Assembly: GCA_947074275.1 (NCBI GenBank)
Contig: CAMTPA010000002.1
Coordinates: 1-64,000, forward strand
DNA from: an uncultured Bacteroides sp.
Lineage (GTDB): Bacteria > Bacteroidota > Bacteroidia > Bacteroidales > Bacteroidaceae
DNA length: 64,000 bases
Reading direction: 5' to 3'
Positions 57,471-64,000 of the stretch are shown here, piece by piece. The position numbers and the translations under genes are program-made. How positions within the stretch are numbered: the first letter of the stretch is position 1; each line of letters opens with the position of its first letter. The notes under the pieces were generated by a model. That model saw nothing but the letters and a program-made list of their open reading frames with translations. It did no database searches and had not been told where the DNA came from.

Positions 57471-58616
57471 ATGAAGTATTATCTGATTGTAGGAGAGGCC
57501 TCGGGCGATTTGCACGCTTCACACTTGATGGCAGCCTTGAAGAAAAAAGATCCGCAAGCGGAGTTTCGCTTCTTTGGTGGCGATATGATGGCGGCGGTAG
57601 GTGGTACGCAGGTGAAGCATTATCGCGATTTGGCCTATATGGGCATCATTCCTGTGTTGCTGCATCTTCGCACGATTTTGTCTAATATGAAGCGTTGCAA
57701 GCAAGATATAATCGACTGGAGCCCCGATGTGCTGATTCTTGTTGATTATCCCGGTTTCAATCTTCAAGTAGCACAATACATCAAATCACATACTTCCATT
57801 CCTATTTATTATTACATCTCCCCCAAAATATGGGCTTGGAAAGAGTATCGCATTAAAAATATCAAGCGAGATGTTGATCAGCTTTTTTCTATACTTCCTT
57901 TTGAGGTTGATTTTTTTGAGAAGAAACACAGCTATCCGATTCATTATGTAGGAAACCCCACCGTAGATGAGATTACTGCTTTTGAAAAGGCTGACCAGAT
58001 GAATAGAGAGGAGTTTTTAGAAACCAATGACCTGAGCGACAAACCCATCATTGCGATATTGGCAGGTAGCAGAAAACAAGAGATAAAAGACAATCTTAGC
58101 AAGATGATTGAGGCCGCATCTCAATTCCCTCGGTATCAATTAGTCGTGGCTGGTGCTCCTTCTATCCCTATCGAATATTACAAGCAATTCCTGAAAAATA
58201 GGGATGTAAAGCTTATATTCAATCAAACCTATCATTTGCTGAAGTTTGCTGAGGCCGCATTGGTCACTTCGGGCACGGCAACCTTGGAGACGGCTCTTTT
58301 CAATACTCCTCAAGTGGTGTGTTATTATATGAACTTTGGCAAAGTGGTGTCATTGTTACGAAAATGTGTATTGAAAGTGCCTTATGTATCATTAGTCAAT
58401 CTGATAGCAGGCAGAGAGGTTGTCACCGAGTTGATAGCTGATGGAATGACAATAGACAATGTGCGTAAAGAACTGGAACTGATGCTTACTGATGCCGAAT
58501 ATCGCAAGAAGATGTTTGCAGGCTATCGAGAAATGCGAGAGCGACTGGGTGAGGCAGGCGCACCCAAACACGCAGCAGAGATGATAGTAGAATTGTTGCA
58601 AGAAAAAGATAAATGA
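57471..58616 (+). CDS. lpxB: Lipid-A-disaccharide synthase
   Basis: YLIVGEASGDLHASHLM, VDYPGFNL, YYISPKIWAWKEYR, GNPTVDE. Confidence 0.96.
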   Translation: MKYYLIVGEASGDLHASHLMAALKKKDPQAEFRFFGGDMMAAVGGTQVKHYRDLAYMGIIPVLLHLRTILSNMKRCKQDIIDWSPDVLILVDYPGFNLQVAQYIKSHTSIPIYYYISPKIWAWKEYRIKNIKRDVDQLFSILPFEVDFFEKKHSYPIHYVGNPTVDEITAFEKADQMNREEFLETNDLSDKPIIAILAGSRKQEIKDNLSKMIEAASQFPRYQLVVAGAPSIPIEYYKQFLKNRDVKLIFNQTYHLLKFAEAALVTSGTATLETALFNTPQVVCYYMNFGKVVSLLRKCVLKVPYVSLVNLIAGREVVTELIADGMTIDNVRKELELMLTDAEYRKKMFAGYREMRERLGEAGAPKHAAEMIVELLQEKDK

Positions 58617-58638
58617 TAAACTTTTAGTTAAAATGAAG

Positions 58639-58667
58639 AAGTCGGTGCAGTAAATGGCCGACTTTTT
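58639..58667 (+). terminator. Terminator after lpxB
   Basis: AAGTCGG...CCGACTTTTTT. Confidence 0.75.
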
Positions 58668-58707
58668 TATTTTAATAACGTAAACTACTTAAAGATGAAC
58701 GAATAAT

Positions 58708-59448
58708 ATGAAAAAGTTTAATTGGATTTTGATGACCTTGATGGTCTTTTTTGCGACAACTACTTTCCAATCGTGCGACAACAGTGATGGATATTCAATT
58801 GGCGATATTGGTGCAAGCTGGGCCACCGTGCGTGTTTTAGGAGGTAATAGTTATTATTTAGACTCCGATCGTTTTGGCACATTGTGGATTTCGGCGGATG
58901 CAGCTCGTTGGTATAAACCCGTAGACGGTGAACGTGTGGTATCCTACTTTAACCCACTTGTGGATGATTACAATGGTTATGATATGGCTATCAAACTCGA
59001 AGCTATCTATCCCATTCTTACCAAAAAAGTAGAAGAGATAACCTCTAATAACGAAGAGGATTTTGGCAATGACCCCATTGTGATTATGGAAGGCGATCTT
59101 TGGGTGAGTAATGGCTATATGAATGTGGTGTTTCGCCAAAATGTGCCAGCCAATGAAAAGCATCGTATCAGTTTGGTACAAGGCGAGCTAATTGATGGTG
59201 ATAGCGAAGAGTATGTGTACTTGGCATTGCGCTACAACACATACAACGATAAAACAGGACGTTGGCGTGATGGTGCTGTATCTTTCAATTTGAATGAAGT
59301 GGACTTTGCAAACAAGAAAGGCATTATATTGAAGCTAAACTCTGAGGTGAATGGAGAAGTAGAATTGCAGATAGACCTAAAGCAATCGGCAGAAAAGCAA
59401 TCTGAAGTCTTTAATCGCATAACACTTCAAGAAAATACGATACGATAA
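58708..59448 (+). CDS. NigD-like lipoprotein
   Basis: Lipobox (TFQSC); NigD-like sequence. Confidence 0.82.
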   Translation: MKKFNWILMTLMVFFATTTFQSCDNSDGYSIGDIGASWATVRVLGGNSYYLDSDRFGTLWISADAARWYKPVDGERVVSYFNPLVDDYNGYDMAIKLEAIYPILTKKVEEITSNNEEDFGNDPIVIMEGDLWVSNGYMNVVFRQNVPANEKHRISLVQGELIDGDSEEYVYLALRYNTYNDKTGRWRDGAVSFNLNEVDFANKKGIILKLNSEVNGEVELQIDLKQSAEKQSEVFNRITLQENTIR

Positions 59449-59455
59449 AAAACGA

Positions 59456-59508
59456 AATTCTATACGAAAAGAGGGCTACACTTTGTAGCCCTCTTTTCGT
59501 ATAGAATT
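59456..59508. terminator. Bidirectional terminator, 25-bp perfect stem
   Basis: AATTCTATACGAAAAGAGGGCTACA-CTT-TGTAGCCCTCTTTTCGTATAGAATT. Confidence 0.85.
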
Positions 59509-59525
59509 ATCGTGGAAGAAACTTC

Positions 59526-60362
59526 TTAAAATGAAATGAGATATAGATAGGCAACAGCGGCAGGTATAGCCATTAGTGCGCTATCAAAACGGTCGAGCAT
59601 ACCACCGTGACCAGGCAATATGTTTCCAGAATCTTTGATGTTCAATTGTCTTTTTAGCAACGACTCTGTCAAATCGCCCCAAGTGCCAAACACAACTACT
59701 ACCAATGACAATCCAATCCACTCTAAAATGCTCATAAATGGGAAGAAGTGAGCGCATAAGAAAGAGATAGCAATACAAACAATCGCTCCTCCTATCGAAC
59801 CCTCCCAAGATTTTTTAGGTGATATGCGTTCAAATAAACGATGCTTCCCAAATAGAGAACCTATACAGTAAGCTCCCGAATCGTTTAGCCAAAGGAAAAC
59901 GAATACAGACAATGGTAATACAAAATTATATTCAATATTTCCAGTTGCTTCGTTGTATTGAAACGCCAATACGTTGAGCAAAGCAAAAGGCAATGCTATA
60001 TAAAGTTGGCTGAACATAGAATATGCCCAATTCATCACGGGGTTTGGCTTTTTTAAATACAATTCGCTAATGAACAGATACAATATTAATAGCAAATAAG
60101 GTATGAAAATCTGTGATGAGTAGTTGCTCATATTAAACATCATAAAAGCTAAAAAGAGATATATACCTCCTAATACAGTTATGGTTTTATTGATATTCAC
60201 CCCTTCTGTTCGGTTGACAAGTTGACCAAATTCACGAATTGTCAGTGCCGTGATAATCACAAAAAGAGAACCGAAAGCCAATGGACTCCATAGTATGAAG
60301 CCCACAATAATGGCTACAAATAGAACGCCCGTTACGGTTCTTAAAATAAAGTTGTTTTTCAA
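59526..60362 (-). CDS. cdsA: Phosphatidate cytidylyltransferase
   Basis: Multi-TM; SPKKSWEGSIGG...GDLTESLLKRQLNIKDSGNILPGHGGMLDRFDS signature. Confidence 0.96.
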   Translation of the reverse strand: MKNNFILRTVTGVLFVAIIVGFILWSPLAFGSLFVIITALTIREFGQLVNRTEGVNINKTITVLGGIYLFLAFMMFNMSNYSSQIFIPYLLLILYLFISELYLKKPNPVMNWAYSMFSQLYIALPFALLNVLAFQYNEATGNIEYNFVLPLSVFVFLWLNDSGAYCIGSLFGKHRLFERISPKKSWEGSIGGAIVCIAISFLCAHFFPFMSILEWIGLSLVVVVFGTWGDLTESLLKRQLNIKDSGNILPGHGGMLDRFDSALMAIPAAVAYLYLISF

Positions 60363-60375
60363 GATTGCTATTTTT

Positions 60376-62424
60376 TTATTTATTAGAATCTTCTATTTCA
60401 CTTTTAGGTTCAGATGCTTCTTCTGTTGCTTTTTCAAGGTTGGCTTTAAATTCTTCCTCCTCTTTAGCCACTCGCTTAGCAAGCTCTTTTTCTGCATCAG
60501 CAGCCTCTTTGCTCTCTTTAGCAGCCATAATCTCTTCCGAACGTGACAACCAAGGACGCTTTCCAAAGATTCTTTCTACATCTTCTGCAAAAATCACCTC
60601 TTTTTCAATCAATAATTGGGTCAATTCTTCGTGTCCCTCTTTGTTGTCGGCAAGTATCTGTTTGGCACGATCGTATTGCTCATTAACCATTCGTTTTACT
60701 TCCTCGTCAATCAATTCAGCTGTTTTTTCGCTATATGGTTTGTTGAAAGAGTATTCTTCGTTGTTGTAATAGCATAAATTAGGTAGCTTTTCACTCATAC
60801 CCAAATAAGCTATCATACCGTAAGCTTGCTTAGTTACCCGCTCCAAGTCGTTCATTGCGCCAGTTGAGATTCGTCCTAAAATCAAATCTTCGGCAGCTCT
60901 ACCACCCAGTGTCGCACACATTTCATCCAGCATTTGCTCTTTGGTCGTAATCTGACGCTCTTCGGGCAAATACCAAGCAGCTCCCAATGCACGTCCGCGA
61001 GGAACAATTGTTACTTTAATCAGTGGATTGGCATACTCCAACAACCACGAAATAGCAGCGTGTCCAGCTTCGTGTAGAGCTATCGAACGGCGTTCGGCTT
61101 CGGTTGTGATTTTAGTTTTCTTCTCCAAACCACCGATAATGCGGTCTACTGCATCCAAAAAGTCTTGTTTTCCTACAAATTTCTTTCCGTGACGTGCGGC
61201 GATGAGTGCGGCCTCGTTGCACACATTGGCAATATCTGCCCCTGAAAAACCTGGAGTTTGTCGAGCCAATAGATCAATATCTACGCTTTCATCTATTTTG
61301 ATAGGGCGCAGATGCACTCCAAATACCTCTTTACGTTCATTCAAATCGGGAAGATCAACGTGAATTTGACGGTCGAAACGACCTGCACGAAGAAGAGCCT
61401 TGTCGAGCACATCCACACGGTTGGTAGCAGCAAGAATAATAACTCCACTGTTCGAGCCAAAACCGTCCATTTCTGTAAGAAGCTGATTCAATGTGTTTTC
61501 GCGCTCATCATTGCCACCCATTGCAGGGCTTTTGCCACGAGCACGTCCTACGGCATCAATTTCGTCGATAAATATGATGCAAGGAGCTTTTTCTTTTGCT
61601 TGGCGGAATAAATCGCGAACACGTGATGCGCCAACTCCTACAAACATCTCTACAAAATCGGAACCTGCCAACGAAAAGAATGGCACATTTGCTTCGCCTG
61701 CTACTGCTTTGGCCAACAAAGTTTTACCAGTTCCCGGAGGGCCCACAAGCAAAGCTCCTTTAGGTATCTTACCACCTAAATCAGTATATTTTTGAGGTTC
61801 TTTCAAGAACTCTACAATTTCCTCTACCTCAGTTTTGGCTTCTGCGAGTCCGGCTACATCCTTAAATGTAATACGATTTGCACCTCCTTTTTCAAAAAGC
61901 TGTGCTTTCGATTTGCCTACATTGAATACGTTGCCAGCACCACCACCGCCACCGCCGCCCATACGACGCATAAAGAATATCCAAAGTCCGATTAAGAATA
62001 CAAATGGTAGTATATTAAGCAGAATTCCCCAGAAATAATCTTTCTTTTTATCATAACTTTTCGATCCATCAAACAAGCCAAGCTCTTTTTGTTTCTCCAA
62101 GTATTCATCCAGTTTGTCTCTCGAAGGGCCTTCGGTTGTTATCATTGGATTACGTCCTACTTTGGTAGAGTCTTGTTTAAATACATCTCCAATGTATTGA
62201 GGCTTAATATAAACTTCAACCGAATTATCATCGTAGCCTACAACTTTGCTGATATATCCTTTCTCTACATAGCTCTGAAATTCGTCATAAGGAATGTTTT
62301 TGCTTACAGAGCTTCCTTGATTTGACCACCAAAGCCCTAATAGCATAAGGGCTATAATCATATAAAGCCAGTTCAGATTGAACTTTGGCATATTTACTTT
62401 TGGTTTATTATTATTGTTGTCCAT
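60376..62424 (-). CDS. ftsH: ATP-dependent zinc metalloprotease FtsH
   Basis: [21 protein letters not shown] region, HEAGH zinc site. Confidence 0.98.
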   Translation of the reverse strand: MDNNNNKPKVNMPKFNLNWLYMIIALMLLGLWWSNQGSSVSKNIPYDEFQSYVEKGYISKVVGYDDNSVEVYIKPQYIGDVFKQDSTKVGRNPMITTEGPSRDKLDEYLEKQKELGLFDGSKSYDKKKDYFWGILLNILPFVFLIGLWIFFMRRMGGGGGGGAGNVFNVGKSKAQLFEKGGANRITFKDVAGLAEAKTEVEEIVEFLKEPQKYTDLGGKIPKGALLVGPPGTGKTLLAKAVAGEANVPFFSLAGSDFVEMFVGVGASRVRDLFRQAKEKAPCIIFIDEIDAVGRARGKSPAMGGNDERENTLNQLLTEMDGFGSNSGVIILAATNRVDVLDKALLRAGRFDRQIHVDLPDLNERKEVFGVHLRPIKIDESVDIDLLARQTPGFSGADIANVCNEAALIAARHGKKFVGKQDFLDAVDRIIGGLEKKTKITTEAERRSIALHEAGHAAISWLLEYANPLIKVTIVPRGRALGAAWYLPEERQITTKEQMLDEMCATLGGRAAEDLILGRISTGAMNDLERVTKQAYGMIAYLGMSEKLPNLCYYNNEEYSFNKPYSEKTAELIDEEVKRMVNEQYDRAKQILADNKEGHEELTQLLIEKEVIFAEDVERIFGKRPWLSRSEEIMAAKESKEAADAEKELAKRVAKEEEEFKANLEKATEEASEPKSEIEDSNK

Positions 62425-62440
62425 AATTCATTAAGAGGGG

Positions 62441-62800
62441 TTAGTCAATGTTGGGAATGGATATTAATTTGGCATCTGCCCACAAATGCTCCAGGTTATA
62501 GAAGTTTCTAACTTCGGGTAGGAAAACGTGTACCAGCACGTCGGCATAATCCATTGCTACCCATTCGGCGTTGCGTAGCCCATCTACCGCAAAAGGCTTT
62601 GTTTGAGTACCTTTTATCGTGAAGCTTTTTATCGAATCTACAATAGCACTTACCTGGCTGGGAGAGTTACCTTGACAGATAACAAAGTATTTGCATATCG
62701 TATCATCTATTTTAGTTAAATCTGCAACAACAATATCCTTACCTTTTTTTTCTTGTATTCCTTCGGTTATTTTTTCAATTAATATTTTGGTCTCGTTCAT
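62441..62800 (-). CDS. rsfS: Ribosome silencing factor RsfS
   Basis: RsfS-like ICQGNSPSQVSAIVDSI, AEWVAMDYADVLVHVFLPEVRNFYNLEHLWADA. Confidence 0.95.
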   Translation of the reverse strand: MNETKILIEKITEGIQEKKGKDIVVADLTKIDDTICKYFVICQGNSPSQVSAIVDSIKSFTIKGTQTKPFAVDGLRNAEWVAMDYADVLVHVFLPEVRNFYNLEHLWADAKLISIPNID

Positions 62801-63034
62801 CTATTTGTTAAATATTTCAATGTATTTGTATAACAGTTCTGAATAATCTTTGTTTCGCTTATACACGAATCTTAAGATAACTTTTACAAATATACGCTGA
62901 TTTCTTATATATAAGAACGTTAGAGCACAAATCTCATAGTTTTTTTGTTTTTGGAACGTTATTTTATCTTTTCATCAGAATTTGTGTGTGTTTTAAAATA
63001 AACATTTTAATGTTTGTTATTTATAAATTCTTTC

Positions 63035-63044
63035 TATCTTTGCA
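63035..63044 (+). promoter_or_regulatory. Promoter of tRNA-Gln: TTTG-N18-TATCTTTGCA
   Basis: TTTG at 63013-63016, TATCTTTGCA at 63035-63044. Confidence 0.75.
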
Positions 63045-63088
63045 GCCAATAACTATACTAATTATTCTTTTCGTTGAATAAAAAAGAA

Positions 63089-63159
63089 TGGGCTATGGTG
63101 TAATGGTAACACTACAGATTCTGGTCCTGTTATTTCTGGTTCGAGTCCAGATAGCCCAA
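63089..63159 (+). tRNA. tRNA-Gln, anticodon CTG, 3' CCA not encoded
   Basis: Acceptor TGGGCTA/TAGCCCA, D arm, anticodon loop TTCTGGT, T arm TCTGG-TTCGAGT-CCAGA. Confidence 0.93.
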
Positions 63160-63162
63160 CAA

Positions 63163-63190
63163 TAGCTTCCCTTATCGGAGGCTTTTTTTA
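63163..63190 (+). terminator. Terminator after tRNA-Gln
   Basis: AGCTTCC...GGAGGCT (one G:T) plus T run. Confidence 0.7.
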
Positions 63191-63192
63191 TT

Positions 63193-64000
63193 TTATTCGA
63201 CTACGCTTTTCAACAAACTCATTAGCTCATTTCTTTTCACGGGTTTTGCGATAAAGGCATTGCATCCCACTTCTTTTGCGCTCACTTTGTCCGAATCGAA
63301 TGTATTGGTGATGAGGGCTATAATAGGTGTTTCAATATCAAATTCTCTTATCTTTCGTGTGGCATCAAGCCCATTCATTACAGGCATTCTCATATCCATT
63401 AGTATACAATCGAATTGTTGTTTTTTTGCTATGTCAAGTGCCTCTATTCCGTTTTCTACACGTGTCAATTTATCGTTTCTTAATATTGCCTGTATCAGCA
63501 TATAGGTGCTGTAATCGTCTTCTGCTACAAGAATGGTTCTGCTCTTGTTTGCATTTGAGGTGTTGTTCACTTTCTTTTTATGGAGCTGATAGACGTTGCT
63601 GTTTTGAGCTGGTTGTATAGGCTCGTTTTTTTGAGTTATAGTTGTTTCTGAAGGAAACCATACCCAGAAACAAGATCCTTTTCCTTCTATGCTATCAAAC
63701 CCTATCTTACCACCACAAGCTTCGGCAATGGCTTTGCATATTGGTAGCCCCAGACCTGTGCCTTGTGCAAAGTTGTCCAGTTTCTCAAAACGCTCGAAAG
63801 CTAAATGTTGCTTTTCTTTGGGTATTCCGATTCCTGTATCTTTTACATAGAGCTTCACTCCGTTGTCAACACATTCGCATCCCAAAGTGATAGTTCCAGT
63901 TGAGGTGTATTTAAAAGCATTGCTGAGGAAATTTGTACATACTTGCAGCACCCTGTTCTTATCGAGTGTGACAAAACAAGATTGATAAGGATTATCGAGT
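63193..64000 (-). CDS. Hybrid sensor histidine kinase, C-terminal part (HATPase plus receiver), truncated by window edge
   Basis: DKNRVLQVCTNFLSNAFKYT (N box), DTGIGIP, GTGLGLPICK, receiver LVAEDD...DCILMDMRMPVMNG; frame open to the window end. Confidence 0.92.
   Translation of the reverse strand, partial: LDNPYQSCFVTLDKNRVLQVCTNFLSNAFKYTSTGTITLGCECVDNGVKLYVKDTGIGIPKEKQHLAFERFEKLDNFAQGTGLGLPICKAIAEACGGKIGFDSIEGKGSCFWVWFPSETTITQKNEPIQPAQNSNVYQLHKKKVNNTSNANKSRTILVAEDDYSTYMLIQAILRNDKLTRVENGIEALDIAKKQQFDCILMDMRMPVMNGLDATRKIREFDIETPIIALITNTFDSDKVSAKEVGCNAFIAKPVKRNELMSLLKSVVE

Noticed and set aside
57460-57473. Promoter-like TATTTTTGTATG at the lpxB start
   Set aside because: Overlaps the start codon; surE and lpxB are 22 nt apart and probably co-transcribed.

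Overview
This 64-kb window is chromosomal DNA from a member of the Bacteroidales. The evidence is the SusC/SusD pair, the NigD, fimbrillin, DUF4831/DUF4837/DUF4861-type proteins, the TAnnTTTG promoter motifs and a T9SS sorting tail. It holds about 48 credible protein genes and one tRNA-Gln(CUG). No rRNA, CRISPR array, phage or intact transposon was seen. Housekeeping genes include rlmN, pdxA, lptE, secG, nnrD, clpB, lipA, fabI, surE, lpxB, cdsA, ftsH and rsfS. They surround two accessory blocks. The first is a pectin-type polysaccharide utilization locus at about 22.5-37.2 kb (GH28, DUF4861, GH43, esterase, SusC, SusD, DUF4957/DUF5123-like protein). The second is at about 46-56.4 kb and contains two coupled small secreted proteins plus a translationally coupled pair: a fimbrillin-like lipoprotein and an 1835-aa T9SS-type giant. 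The main non-coding signals are: (i) a dispersed intergenic element in two inverted copies 13 kb apart, 70/78 identical and each made of three 22-bp units; (ii) a four-unit 22-bp GTTTC-N8-GAAAC-N4 array after a ferritin-like gene; (iii) a double hairpin with a compensatory base change at 49.4 kb; (iv) a leader hairpin upstream of the GH28 gene; and (v) two small ORFs below the 60-aa cutoff of the supplied track. All comparisons were done by eye; no database search was run.
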